Of a stretch of DNA of 64,000 nucleotides, positions 1-10,559 are shown in pieces. The DNA lies in the NCBI GenBank assembly GCA_947568835.1, contig OX387603.1, forward strand, positions 7,685,943 through 7,749,942. The letters are read 5' to 3'. The stretch is from Protonemura montana (lineage: Eukaryota; Arthropoda; Insecta; Plecoptera; Nemouridae). The notes under the pieces were generated by a model that saw nothing but the letters and a program-made list of their open reading frames with translations, had not been told where the DNA came from and searched no databases. Each line of letters starts with the position of its first letter. Within the stretch, counting starts at the first letter, position 1. The position numbers and the translations under genes were made by a program.

Positions 1-205
1 ACTAGCAAAATTGTTCAGTAGTCAGTTCTGTTTTACTTTGCAAAGCAAAAGGTTTTGAATGTGATGCTGTCTGAACCAGCTTTTAGCCCGTTCTAGCCCC
101 GGTTAGCCGGTTAATGAAAATATTTTCATTGATCACTTTATTCTTTGCTTTGGGGAGCTTATACTAGACTTTCTGAGACTCAAGCTGTGAATTGTTATTT
201 TCCAG
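1..205. other. Intergenic or intronic sequence
   Basis: AT-rich sequence with no coding signal that I can see. It ends in a pyrimidine-rich stretch and an AG that could serve as the 3' splice site of the exon candidate that follows. Confidence 0.4.
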
Positions 206-363
206 ATTGCTGAGAAACTGAATCAGAAATATCAGATCAGCCGAACATTCAGAACATTATGGAAATACAAGACGTTGTCCTGCATGGGGGGTTACAAAGT
301 TGACCTGCATAATGATGGCCCATTTTACACACGCCGTTTAAATATTGCCTTATCGGCGTTTAG
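206..363 (+). CDS. Putative internal coding exon, product unrecognised
   Basis: A 158-bp block preceded by a polypyrimidine tract and AG (TTATTTTCCAG) and followed by a good donor (GTGAGG). It is open for 52 codons in one frame (starts IAEKLNQKYQISRTF, ends LNIALSAFR) and leaves two bases for the next exon. The peptide is basic and aromatic-rich and I do not recognise the family. No partner exon was found within the next 2 kb, so it could be the last visible exon of a gene to the left, a transposon piece, or chance. Seen: splice signals and open frame. Inferred: that it is an exon. Confidence 0.3.
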
Positions 364-942
364 GTGAGGTTTTCAGGCAAATTGATTTTGCCTGTTAGGC
401 TTACGTTTAGAAAAGTAAAGATGCATATAAAACTCTACAAAGCAGAGAGCAATTTGAATTTGTTGCTGATTTGGGTAGACCTGTTGAATAACCTGTCGGA
501 GAAAATACATTTTATTTTTCAGCCTTCACATTTTGTCTGCCCTAATAGCTCGTGAATATTTGAACCTGGAAGGATAAGGTTGAACTTTATAACGTTAGAT
601 TTGTAGGTCAAGAAGTCCCATTGATATTTTGTTTCAAAGCAAACACTTTGATAAAAACTACTTATTTCTCATTCTTCGTGTGTGATGTTTACATATTTTG
701 GTTTGCAATTATAAAAATATCAGTGTTTTCATGAATTAAATGACCGTGCCAGTCAATGATTATCAACAGTGGTACTGAGGTGATGGAAACAGTAAAGTAT
801 TATGAGCTACCAAATAGTCTGAAAGTCATCGGCTGGGATCAAGCGGGCTGGGATAGGAATCTTTATGAAACTAACTTTTTATATAATAAACTTAGAAATA
901 AACTTTTTTTAATTTTTTTTAATGGCAGATTTTATTTACAGC
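364..942. other. No recognisable gene
   Basis: AT-rich sequence with short chance ORFs only. I see no repeat or RNA signal. Confidence 0.4.
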
Positions 943-1150
943 CTTGTTGGTTCCGCCAGAGCCACTGCCAACACGAGGAGGTCGGTGTCAGTTCCAACGA
1001 TAGCTACACGGCGTCCAGCATTTGATTCTTGGATGACAGTGTTGATGATCAACATGTAAGCATCTACAGCAGCCTGATACACCTTGATGGCCTCCACAGC
1101 TCAAGCCGACTCCTTGGCCAACGCATTCAACAAACGCGATCCATCAACAG
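943..1150 (-). pseudogene. Decayed fragment of a PIN/NYN-like protein often found as repeated genes in animals
   Basis: Read on the minus strand, about 65 codons are open except for one in-frame TGA (near 1100). The frame contains an SRLLNALAKES-type segment, then AVDAYMLIINTVIQES, then VAIVGTDTDLLVLAVALAEP. The order (helix, 'DA-x(4)-I-x(2)-T', then a beta strand ending in TDLLVL) resembles a nuclease-like domain in uncharacterised, transposon-like proteins of cnidarians and arthropods, where the motif reads 'GEDTDLLVLL'. The family is assigned from memory of the motif only. There is no start codon or flanking frame, so this is a relic; a retro-inserted fragment or a true exon with one stop are alternatives. 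Confidence 0.4.
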
Positions 1151-2598
1151 AATGACATCCGTAACAATTAAATCAAGAAATTTTAACAATAACTAAACAA
1201 CTTTTTTGCCACGGTAACTAATTTCTTCTACTTGAAAAGTTTTGCTTCGTGTGTGATCACATCGCTCTTCGTAAAAAAGTGATCTAATCTACTAAAATGT
1301 TGGTCTAGAAGGACGACGTGGAGGTCAATGGGGTGGAGAGCAAAAACGCTCTTTTGTAACTCCAACAAACCGCCGTACAAACGTCACGTTGGATAAAGCT
1401 TACAAATAATGTTAATTTCAAAACCATTTCCAGTTGTTTTCAATCAATTGTCGCAATCTCTATTTGGGGTGTCGATTTGCAAGTGAATGTCGCGGAAGAG
1501 ACAGGCCACTTACCAATGTACCAACATACCGACAACCCCCGTTACATGAAATTACACAGTTTTCACATTTTGTTTGGCTTTCTTGGTTTTATCTTTCGAC
1601 GAGCTAAAAATCCTGTACACTTCTGATACACGATCTAATGACGAAATAAGCTTTAAATAATTTCGACCGTTTTCAATCACTTTTGACATATTGGCATACC
1701 TCTCTGCGGAAAGGGTCACATATTTCTCAGCGAATTTTTACTACACAAAGGACAGGTATGTGATTAGGTAATAGATGGGGTACGCATTGACCGTCGTTCA
1801 GCTAATTATAGAAAATAACTGCCTCGTTTAGGTAGACCTATTGTCCATGTATATATCCACCAATTATGTAGGCCGTCGATATCGGAGCTTTATGCAAACT
1901 AACAAAATGCTACACGATCAAATAAATTCACTAGACTAGGAAAGTGAGCAAGAAAACTCAACAAATATTCACTTATCTTAGGTGTTGAGCCTTTTTCAGA
2001 GCTACCAAAAGTATTTTGAGAAAATGGGATTCCTAATTTTTATATTTTTACCCTTGAATTAGACGAATTTTTAGGAGATTTGACGCAGTCCTTTTAAATT
2101 TTAAAGACCGTTGACAATGACATTGCACACTACGATTCTAATAAAATCTAGCGCTATGCTCTTGTAATTAAAAAGATCAACCGCATAAAACACTGCTCTA
2201 ATAACGCCATCATTTATCTGTCTAGCCAGCTATCCATCTATGCATGCAGCCACACACATATTTACCAAACTATATTTATTTTGTGATATTGTACGGAAAA
2301 TAAATCTGCTTGCAGATTTATTGCTTGCAAGGAAAATTGCGCCGAGGAATATGTTTTCTCTTGAATGTGTTCATATTTTCTAAGCAGTTTGGCTTAGTGC
2401 CGCTGCAAGCAGCCAGGTGGCGTTGTTAAATTAGCAGGTAGCCGGCTTCCCGCCAACCCGCCCCAACCGTTTCCTGGGTGTTTTTAGCGGGGCTCGGTCA
2501 TTCGTTTCTGAACTCTCCGACGAGAACGTTGTGCTGTCTTCTCGTCTCTTGGCCAAGAGAACTCTGAGGAAGATCAACTCGCTTGCTGTTGACTCGAA
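1151..2598. other. No recognisable gene
   Basis: AT-rich unique-looking sequence. GC content rises near 2400-2600 just before a short ATG-plus-donor candidate exon, which could mark a promoter or 5'UTR, but no core element is clear. Confidence 0.35.
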
Positions 2599-3101
2599 AT
2601 GTCTCTCAAATTATTTCGGTAAGTGGACATTTTACGATTTTTACAATTCAACTAAATAATTCAACCGTCGCAGCTCGACTCATCGTGTGCATTAATGTTA
2701 TTAGTATTAATTAGAATTTACCCGAGGTCATTTAACCCAGCATTTTTAATTATAAATAATCTATTTGGCTTGAAACTATAACGGCAGAGAAATACGGGGA
2801 TGCAATATCCGAGGCGCTATTACAATCATTGTTAGATTTACTGCTATCGTTTATTTCAATATCCACTTCATTTTTAGATAATTTTTGCAATTAACTTCAA
2901 AACGCTGTTGTAGCTTTGCTAAACGAATTGCGTACAAAGCACCTGTTCCAGGCAACGAGGAGTCGTGGTTAGAATGTGTTTCATTGTCTAATAATGGCGT
3001 CTGTTTTTCAGACATGGGACGCCTTCAACCCAAGAGCAGCAACATGGACGAACATTTCCCGCCCATGAAAGACAAGATGGAGTCGTCGCTTCATTGTTTG
3101 G
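2599..3101 (+). CDS. Two weak candidate 5' exons (2599-2618 and 3012-3101), product unrecognised
   Basis: Exon 2599-2618 would give MSLKLF plus two bases before a perfect donor (GTAAGT). Exon 3012-3101 follows TCTGTTTTTCAG and ends before GTGAGT. Joined, they stay open for 36 codons (MSLKLFRHGTPSTQEQQ...). The next plausible exon after the acceptor near 4676 does not continue this frame without a stop, so the gene model is incomplete. They lie upstream of the exon-like blocks at 6.5-9.6 kb and could be 5' exons of that locus. Seen: splice consensus. Inferred: gene membership. Confidence 0.22.
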
Positions 3102-3207
3102 GTGAGTCTTTCAATGCTTTGTCATTCCTCTTCATTTCGCAAAACCTGCTACAAATATTAGTTTTAAAACGCTCGCGTGTTGGCTAGTTGATTTAATTTC
3201 TGGTAAC

Positions 3208-3420
3208 CTGCGTTTCAATCCGATCTCCACCTGTCGCGGGTGTTGCTCTGACCAATTGAGCTACTTGGACCCCGATCTCCACCTGTCGCGGGTGTTGCTC
3301 TAACCAATTGAGCTACTTGGACACTGGCTTTTTGAGACGATTTTTGTGTATTTGATGAGAATGACGGTTCTCCAAGGAGTATAACCAAGAGGCTGTGAAT
3401 ATTCACAGTCACTCTGATTC
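3208..3420 (-). repeat. tRNA-headed SINE copy with duplicated head
   Basis: On the minus strand it reads leader (AGAATCAGAGTGACTGTG), an ACTCCTTGGAGA block, CGTCTCAAAAAGCCAGTG, then a tRNA-like head (GTAGCTCAATTGG A box). The head is present twice in tandem (about 3226-3270 and 3272-3320). The same family recurs at 4125, 7030, 7500, 7640 and 61090. It is tRNA-derived by its Pol III promoter boxes. Confidence 0.75.
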
Positions 3421-4124
3421 TAGTGACGCTATTCCACGTCAGATCCTGTCAAACTCGAGTTACTTCAATTTGACGTTGGACGCGTTTTATTTAGTTAAAA
3501 TATTATTTAACTTGCATCAATTTTGAGACGGTTATAGTGTTCATAATAATAAAAAAGAATTTTTCTGCTTCAGAAAGATCTCCCTTGCCGTGAAGTTTTT
3601 CCCTAAGTTACTTGTTTTTGAGAGGGCAAACGTTCCGTTTGTTCAGATTCTTTGTTTAAAAAAAAAAACAATTCATCACGTAATGCCAAACTTCTCAAGT
3701 ATCATCCCGGGTTCATTATCCGTTTCAACAGATTTGATTTCCTATTTTTATTTAACAAACGATCTTTTATCTTTCACCATCGTAAGGAAACATAGTACCT
3801 AAAAGCCAAGACTTGGATCCGATTTTTGGACCGTTTTTTTTCAATTGAGAACTCTCGTTTCATGAATTGAGATTCCATAATCTTTCATCAGCTGCTGCCT
3901 TAACCTCCAGTACTTTGCCAGTCTCCTCCCCTGTTTGTATCGTTGACGTAGTCAGAGACCCAGCGTGCTTTTTTGTCATGATTTAGTTGCATTTCAATTC
4001 CTGGGGCTGCCCAAATCGACCACTGAATTTGACAAAATTTAAATTGTGTTTTCTCCTTTCATGTTGCTGAACAACATTTAACGATTGCATATGTTTTATT
4101 ATTAGAAACACTAAAAACCTCTCA

Positions 4125-4315
4125 GAAATTGGTGATCTTGGTTTTACTCCTTGGAGATCCGTCATTCTCATCAAATTCACTAAAATCCTCTTCAAAGTAA
4201 GTCTTCTGTCCAAGCAGCTCAATTGGTTAGAGCAACACCCGCGACAGGTGGAGATCGGGATTCCAGTCCCCGTTGGTTCATCCATTTTTTAAAGGTTGTT
4301 AGTGTTCGTAATAAA
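4125..4315 (+). repeat. tRNA-headed SINE copy
   Basis: Holds the TCCTTGGAGATC block, then GCAGCTCAATTGGTTAGAGC (A box) and CAGGTGGAGATCGGGATTCC, where the B box (GGTTCGAGTCC in other copies) is mutated. It is the same family as the copies at 3208 and 7640. Confidence 0.75.
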
Positions 4316-4364
4316 AAAATACTTTGCCCATCGCAAGCATTAAGTCACCGAGGTTGAATGGATG

Positions 4365-4545
4365 TGGATAGAATCAGAGTGACTGTGACCATGCACGGCC
4401 TCTTGGTCATTCACCCGTCATTCGTATTCGACGCTTTAAAATCCTCTTTTAAAAGCTCTTGTCCTATTAGCTCACTTGGATGTTTGAGCAAAACCATGAC
4501 TAGACGGACCGGGTTCGAGACCCCGACCAGCCACTAATTCATGTT
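4365..4545 (+). repeat. tRNA-like unit with the same leader but a different tRNA head
   Basis: The leader AGAATCAGAGTGACTGTG and CCTCTTGGT match the family above. The head is a different tRNA-like sequence: A box TAGCTCACTTGG near 4468 and B box GGTTCGAGACC near 4511. This shows that one leader has been paired with more than one tRNA head. Confidence 0.65.
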
Positions 4546-4699
4546 GGGTTAATTATGTACCTAACAATAAACTACCCCAGGGACCAATTGCGAGCAATTG
4601 CAACTATTTTGAATTCCACAATCAAATTAAAACTGAAGCTGGTTATTGATTCGAGTGTATCTCTGTTCGTTGCAGGCCCCGCCGAGATTGAGTCTACTT

Positions 4700-4775
4700 C
4701 GACGCCCAGACTTCGACGCCGAGACTTCGACGCCGAGACTTCGACGCCGAGACTTCGACGCCGAGACTCGCCCGC
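4700..4775 (+). repeat. 12-bp minisatellite (GACTTCGACGCC)
   Basis: About five to six tandem copies of GACTTCGACGCC. Because 12 is a multiple of 3, several frames stay open through it; these ORFs are a by-product of the repeat. Confidence 0.85.
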
Positions 4776-5984
4776 GGTTCTCGTCGCCATCGGAATCGGA
4801 ACACGGTCGCGTAATCTGTTACCTCGGTCGGCCGGGATGTTTGCGTTCAACGTCAGCTAAGTGGTCTAGGGTTAGCGCTTCAAGGCCTCACACAAACACA
4901 AACACACACAACCAGTTAGGCAACAGTTATCTACAGGTCATCCACGAGCCGACGGGTCCACGAGCCGACGAGTCCACGAGCCGACGAGTCTTCATCTTCT
5001 GCATGGCATGTGGGCACCGCATGATTGCATGGCATGGGGGCATGGCATGGGGATTTAGCTAAAGGGTGGGAGAGTTAGGTTAGGGCGTCGTGTTTTCTTA
5101 ATGGTGGGTCGTATGCAGGGGATAAGTAAGGGAAAGCCCAAGTAGATCCCCTGTTCCATCGCGACGAGTGGGGTAACTGGCCTAAAGGGTGGGAGTAGGA
5201 AACTTAGCTCGGCAGGAGGCCTGCTGGTGGGGTTAGGGCAGGTGGAGGATATCGGGGATCCCGGGGCCCAACAGCTATAAATGGGAGGGTTTTTGTTAGG
5301 AGTAGGGCGTCGTGGGAGGCATTGCGGCGGTCGGGAATAGCCCAGTAGTATACCGTCCCTCTACGACGAGGAGGGTTTGCTGGCCTCAGGGTGGGTTAGG
5401 CCGTCGAGTCTACGAGTCTGCGAGTCTTCGAGCATCCATCAACGCCGTTCTCTACTCTAGGTCCCGAGGGTCAATGGCTTGCCTTCCCTCTTGGGTTTTC
5501 TCGGGAGGGTTTCGTACTAGGGAGGGTCGTGCTCGAACGTGTCCTGGAGGCAAGGGGGGATGATTGACGTCAAGCGATCCTCTTGCCTAATCACTCAGAC
5601 ACGATGGAGGGGAACAGGACCATCAGGATGGTCAACAATGGGTTGGTGGGTAGCTACTTAAGCCGGTATGCAGAAGGTCTGCTCCGGCCAGCGTAGGGTG
5701 GGGTAACGTTACGGCTTGGGGTAGTTTTACAGCTAAGTCCGCGCCTTCGAGCTTCCAGCTTCGAGCACCTATCACCGACTTCGAGATTCGCCAAAGTTAC
5801 TTTCCAGCCTTTCAGGTCATCGATCGCCTCTACGAGCACGCCGGAGGGAGAAGCAGGAGCCGGAAGGAGATCGGAAGAAGATAGCTCACACATACACATA
5901 CACATACACACTCACACTAGAAGCGCTAATCCTATGACCTTTTTCCTCAGCGTACATTACGATCTCGCTTCGGTACCGTGATAA
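4776..5984. other. GC-richer region without a recognisable gene
   Basis: Contains low-copy repeats of GAGCCGACG (4945-4990) and of the dinucleotide/hexamer CATACA (5890-5915). Weak ORFs on both strands show no family resemblance. It lies just outside the left arm of the inverted duplication. Confidence 0.4.
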
Positions 5985-6190
5985 GTCTTGCGTTATTTCT
6001 GCGTTATTTCTGCGTTATTTCTGCGTTATTTCTGCGTTATTTTTGCGTTATTTTTGCGTTATTTTTGCGTTATTTTTGCGTTATTTCTGCGTTATTTTTG
6101 CGTTATTTTTGCGTTATTTTTGCGTTATTTCTGCGTTATTTCTGCGTTATTTCTGCGTTATTTCTGCGTTATTACTCCGTTATTTCTGCG
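5985..6190 (+). repeat. 11-bp minisatellite (GCGTTATTTCT)
   Basis: About 18 near-perfect copies of GCGTTATTTCT/GCGTTATTTTT. The period is not a multiple of three but the unit lacks stops in several frames, giving spurious ORFs. It borders the left arm of the inverted duplication at the side where the right arm has a 45-bp minisatellite. Confidence 0.9.
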
Positions 6191-6332
6191 TTTATTGCTG
6201 GCGTCATGTACCGCGGTCCGAATTGTAGCGGGCACGATCCGAACTGGAAGAAACGTGGAGCGAACGAGAGTTTGGAATCAGGAACTAGTGTGCTTGCCAA
6301 GTGTGTGAATGTGGGGACTGTTGTTCCTTTAC

Positions 6333-6415
6333 ATGTTAATGTTAATGTTTGTGTTAATGTTTGTGTTAATGTTTGTGTTAATGTTTGTGTTAATGTTTGT
6401 GTCAATGTTTGTAAA
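6333..6415 (+). repeat. 12-bp minisatellite (AATGTTTGTGTT)
   Basis: Six to seven tandem copies. The matching site in the inverted arm (about 50930-50970) has only two to three copies, so the expansion is arm-specific. Confidence 0.85.
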
Positions 6416-6989
6416 TGTACCTGTTTGCGACTATGTTTTTGATTTTGTACCTGACTGTACTAATTGCATTTGATATTATTTGTACTTGCTTTTCTCTATC
6501 ACTAACTTGTGTTCTTTTAATCCACGTCACAGGAACCTAATGACGGAGCCTTCATCTTTCAGCGTCTGATAATCAAATGCCAGGCAATAACACAGTTTTT
6601 TTTTTGATTTCATTGTTGCGAACGTAAAGTCCGCAGTCTGACAGCGGCGGCTTCAAGTTGCAACGTGAACAATGCTACCAACTCGACTGGCCGATTGTTG
6701 CATTAACTCCATGGCTACCAACTTGATCATCATCTCGGCAACACAGATGGAACGCAGTTAAGAAGAGGGTTCTGGTTCGACTCCCAGTACCTGGCCAGTC
6801 GCCGTGGCAACAAAGATGGAACGCAGTTTAGAAGAGGGTACTGGTTCGTCGCCCAGTACCTGGCTAGTCGCCGTGGCAACAAAGGTGAGCCAAGAAATAA
6901 ATATTCCAAATTATTTAACAATGTTGGCTAGATTTCCATAATAACCGTTCTGATTGGGATGAAATCTTACTTCAATTGAAAACGCTTGC

Positions 6990-7185
6990 AATGCGCGGGG
7001 TATTTTATTATTAGCAACACTATCACCGTCTCAAAAATTGATGCCCAAACGCAGACTCGAACCCCGATCTCCATCTGTCGAGGGTGTTGCTCTGACAAAT
7101 TGAGCTACTTGGACACTGGCTTTTTGAGACGATTCTAGTGTATTTGATAAGAATGACAGATCTCCAAGGAGTTTAAAAAAGCTTC
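6990..7185 (-). repeat. tRNA-headed SINE copy
   Basis: Minus-strand copy with ACTCCTTGGAGATC, CAAGTAGCTCAATTTG (A box) and GGGGTTCGAGTC (B box), flanked by the inverted pair CGTCTCAAAAA (7047) and TTTTTGAGACG (7120). Confidence 0.8.
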
Positions 7186-7479
7186 GGGAAAATTTTGAAA
7201 CTCGATGCATCTCTGGCCGGTGAGATTTGTCCGCCTAACGTTTGTTTTATTTTTGTCCTTTAATTCCCAGCTGACCGCGAGGCTCCAGGATCAGCGCCCG
7301 TAACTCTTCGTCTCCCGAGACCTTGGTGAAGAAGGAAGATTCACACACTGCTAGACTAACCAATGGTAAGCCACGATTCTATCAGCATTTTCCACAATAA
7401 ATCCGCTGCAAGAATCGATTCTTCTAACTTTCCTTGCACTAAACAAGTCTGTCCATTAGGATGAAATCTGATTTTAATT

Positions 7480-7810
7480 GCAAATGCTTGCAATGCGCGG
7501 GGTATTTTATTATTAACAACACTATAACCGTCTCAAAAATTGATGCCCAAACGCGGACTTGAACCCCGATCTACACCTGTCGCGGGTGTTGCTCTGAACC
7601 ATTGAGCCATTACACTAAAAATTACACTAGAATCGTCTCAAAAAGCCAGTGTTCAAGTAGCTCAATTGGTTAGAGAAACACCCGCGACAGGTGGAGATCG
7701 GGGTCTAAGTAGCTCAATGGTTCAGAGCAACACCCGCGACAGGTGGAGATCGGGGTTCGAGTCCGCGTTTGGGCATCAATTTTTGAGACGGTTATAGTGT
7801 TGTTATTAAT
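7480..7810. repeat. Two tRNA-headed SINEs in inverted, near-palindromic arrangement
   Basis: A minus-strand head (7530-7620) sits opposite plus-strand heads (7665-7790, head duplicated). The ends ACCGTCTCAAAAATTGATG (about 7526) and CATCAATTTTTGAGACGGT (about 7774) are inverted copies, so the block could fold into a hairpin of about 130-bp arms. It lies in an intron-like part of the left arm. Confidence 0.8.
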
Positions 7811-7926
7811 TAAAAGAAAGAGTCTGTCCATTGTTATTTTCTTGTTTAAATTTCACATCTGCCCGTCCCAGTGGCGTTGCAAACTGCTGGTATTCGTGAC
7901 TAACGTATTTTTTGTTTTATCTACAG

Positions 7927-9561
7927 TCTGCAGTTTTTGGTCACGATCAAGAAAAGTGATCGTGAAGACTTCTAGAAACCAAACCGATACGACTTCCCTC
8001 AGACAAGAGACTTACGATGGAATGTGCCGGACCACAAAACTAGAGGTACGCTTTTTACCATCTTACTTTAGCACTGCATGGATGTCAAGCTCCCTGCTCC
8101 AAACTAAAGCATAACTACCCTCCTGAGAATTTGTTCCCATTCGTGGAATCGACCCCCAGCGTCGAACTTACGTGGCACATACTTGGGACCGGACGGTTTG
8201 GCGAGTTGGAAACACCGGTCCTCATGAGATCACCGAAGTTAAGCAACACAGCGCTAAGTCGGGTATTAAATGGGCGACCATCATACACATGACCAGTTTT
8301 GTTCGGGAGAGAGGTTAGAGGGATGAAAGTTAAGCAACACTACGCTGGGTCAGGTATTGGATGGGTGACCATCATACACATGACCAGTTCTGTTTGGGAG
8401 AGAGGTTGGAGGGATGAAAGTTAAGCAACACTGTGCTGGGTCAGGTATTGGTTGGGTGACCATCATACACATGACCAGTTCTGTTTGGGAGAGAGGTTGG
8501 AGGGATGAAAGTAAGTACAGCAACTTCACTCGCCTTGCTTATCAACCTCTCGACAGCATGGATTTGTGGAGGAATCCTGCTGTTTACGTTGTACCGTCCT
8601 TCGGAAGGGACGTGAAGCCGGTGGTCCCCTTAGTGCTCTTCGACAGGAGTAGGCTACGTGCCAGCACCGGGTTTCCCCTCCTCCCTTCTAGGCTTGTTAA
8701 GGTTCATCATCATCCTCATCATCCACTCATTCACCGACGCAATTAGACCAGTGCCGCATGGCCAGTCGTCAAAACAGTGCGTCGTTAAACACCGCAAATA
8801 ATAATAAGTGGCACATACTTGGAATCGACCTCGAAAAGTTGTCGCTAGCGACCGTCTAGCGGAAACTAATTGAATGTGTAGACTAATCCGCGGCCTTCCT
8901 TTTCACGCAGGTTTCTACTCAGCCTTGGTTTACATGGAACGTTGTCCGCGATCTGATTGCTGGTCACGGTGGGACAGAATCCGATCTCCTACCTGCGTCA
9001 TCGAGACTTGGCTACTGCAGCGTCGATAGATGTAAGTTGGCACGAGCCTTCACAGACATCTGATAATATATGACTGATACACTTACCGTAATGGTAAACG
9101 CACTCTTTTGACAGATCTCAACAATGCTGGCACAAATATATTATGTTAATCCTTCGTCCCCAACAATGGAACATCAGCGCAAGCTTTATCCAAGAAGCAG
9201 TGCAATGTTAGCAAAAACTAGTTCTTGATCTCCACATCAGTTCGTTTGCATTTTGCACTGACTTTTGACCCGTCGTGAACACTAGAAAACAGCTGACAAA
9301 ACTAAACCCAATCAAAGGTTCATGACCAGTGCAAAAAAGCTAATGTTTCCTTTCGTTCTAGCCGGATTTGCACTTTTTTCCCGAGTAAACGTAGCTGTCC
9401 GGAGCATGTTTTAATGTGTGCAAGAGTCGTCATGTACCTGGCAACGAATCTAATGTGACTTTATTCTGTTGTCTTCAGGTGAACTCCACGAGCCGCTGCT
9501 GGAAGCCGATGCATCTTGGCTTCCTCCGACGAGACCTTGCTTCAAGCCCTGGAAATTGTAG
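7927..9561 (+). CDS. Three exon-like blocks of an unrecognised gene in the left arm
   Basis: Blocks 7927-8045, 8911-9031 and 9479-9561 each have AG/GT borders (CTACAG...GTACGC; TTCACGCAG...GTAAGT; TGTCTTCAG...TAG). Joined, they are open for 106 codons and end CFKPWKL-stop, with phases that fit (0 and 1). The first and last blocks recur in the inverted arm, but there the first block has two more bases, so the two arms use different frames. No domain is recognised. The upstream block at 7271-7365 puts a stop in the required frame. It could be a decayed gene, a fast-evolving small protein, or a non-coding RNA locus. Confidence 0.3.
8202..8812 (+). repeat. 5S rRNA-headed SINE (SINE3 type) with triplicated head
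   Basis: The head resembles 5S rRNA: GAAACACCGGTCCTCATGAG, then GTTAAGCAACA and TATTGGATGGGTGACC, matching the internal Pol III promoter region. The segment from GTTAAGC to GGGATGAAA occurs three times (8238, 8329, 8420; period 91 bp). The body continues through TTCGGAAGGGACGTGAAGCC and ends in GTGCGTCGTTAAACACC with an ATA-type tail. Other copies: 13695, 54272 and 58262, all minus. Confidence 0.85.
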
Positions 9562-9849
9562 CAAGAACGCGCTGTGAGAGTTTTATCAGGTGTCTGAGGA
9601 AACGTGGGGCAACTTTTGTTAGTTAGATAACATATTTAATTACTAGCTTTGCGGGGCTTAACGTCACGTCAGTTCAGAGGCTGTTTGCGTCTCGAGTTCG
9701 GGAAATATTCATAATTCTTGATTCATTTGTGTGACATGAGAGAAGCCGAGAAAAATTTGGGGACAAGGCCATTGTTGTTAGACTTCCTGTCCAAGTTTTG
9801 GATTGTTGTAGGTTCTTGCTAGAGGCTGTTTCGTTCTTCACAGTTAGAT

Positions 9850-9925
9850 TGGTTCGGTACCGAACCGTAGTAGGTTTGTTAGGTTCGTTAGGTTTGTTAG
9901 GTTTGTTAGGTTTGTTAGGTTTTGG
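9850..9925 (+). repeat. Short GTTAGGTTT minisatellite
   Basis: Imperfect tandem GGTTTGTTA/GGTTCGTTA units. The corresponding site in the right arm has a 28-bp repeat built of similar words. Confidence 0.75.
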
Positions 9926-10559
9926 TGTAGAATGGTTGTTTCTTTGTCGCTTTGTCCATCGCTGAGGGTCGCCAGAATTAGGTTAATTTGATCTTCTAGT
10001 TTTCATGTCCAATTTTTTTTGTCTTCTCTCATGTTGCGTTCTCTAAGCTTGCCTTACGCCTAGAATATGTAATATTGTGGTCAATTAAGTTAACGTAAAA
10101 TCATAGCAGATAGAGTCATATGGGAGAGTAGAGTTTCCTTAGATGCATTGAGATTCATGTGACCAAATTTACAAGCCATAGGACTTTATCGCTCGCCTGC
10201 ATAATGTTCCTGTTTGCACCCGTGAGGCCCGCCTCGGACGTTCGTTTTTCATGGTTTTCGCGCGTCTTAAGTTAAGCTAATGCTGGGCGATTGATTATAA
10301 TCTCCACAAAATACAGATTATAATCGGCCATGACCACTGACCTCACGGAACAAACGCTTGGAAATATCAAATGAATCACTCTCACAGTTAGCAAGATTTA
10401 CGTTAACACAAACACGTAAATAGTAATTCAAATATTGTTAAAGCATTTGAATTGTATTTGATAGTGAAATTATTGTCATTCTATACATGGCGTTGTGATA
10501 TAAAAATTTACAACCCTATAACCTTTTGATTGGGTCCCTGGATGAAAAGGAAACTGGAA

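Larger units (their letters stand above)
6240..10450 (+). repeat. Left arm of a large inverted segmental duplication
   Basis: Reads the same, with interruptions, as the reverse complement of about 51050-48485. Matching landmarks in order: GGAGCGAACGAGAGT (6257 / 51030); CAGGAACCT after a splice acceptor; ATCAAATGCCAGGCAATAAC; GGCAACAAAG before a donor; CTGACCG-AGGCTCCAGGA; TTTGGTCACGAT; CACGAGCCGCTGCT; GTTTTATCAGGTGTCTGAGG; GGGCTTAACGTCACGTCAG; ATGCTGGGCGATTGATTA. This arm is longer because SINEs have entered it (7.0-7.8 and 8.2-8.8 kb) and because it has an extra exon-like block (8911-9031). The copies have clearly diverged, so the duplication is not recent. Confidence 0.85.

Noticed and set aside
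4555-5062. Overlapping ORFs on both strands around the DAETSTPRLRR repeat
   Set aside because: Arise from the GACTTCGACGCC minisatellite; no consistent gene model.
5978-6442. ORFs of 154, 106 and 61 codons with RYFCVIFAL-type periodicity
   Set aside because: Pure products of the 11-bp and 12-bp minisatellites.
8202-8520. Genuine 5S rRNA gene cluster
   Set aside because: The 5S similarity is partial, diverged, and followed by a SINE body and tail found at four sites.
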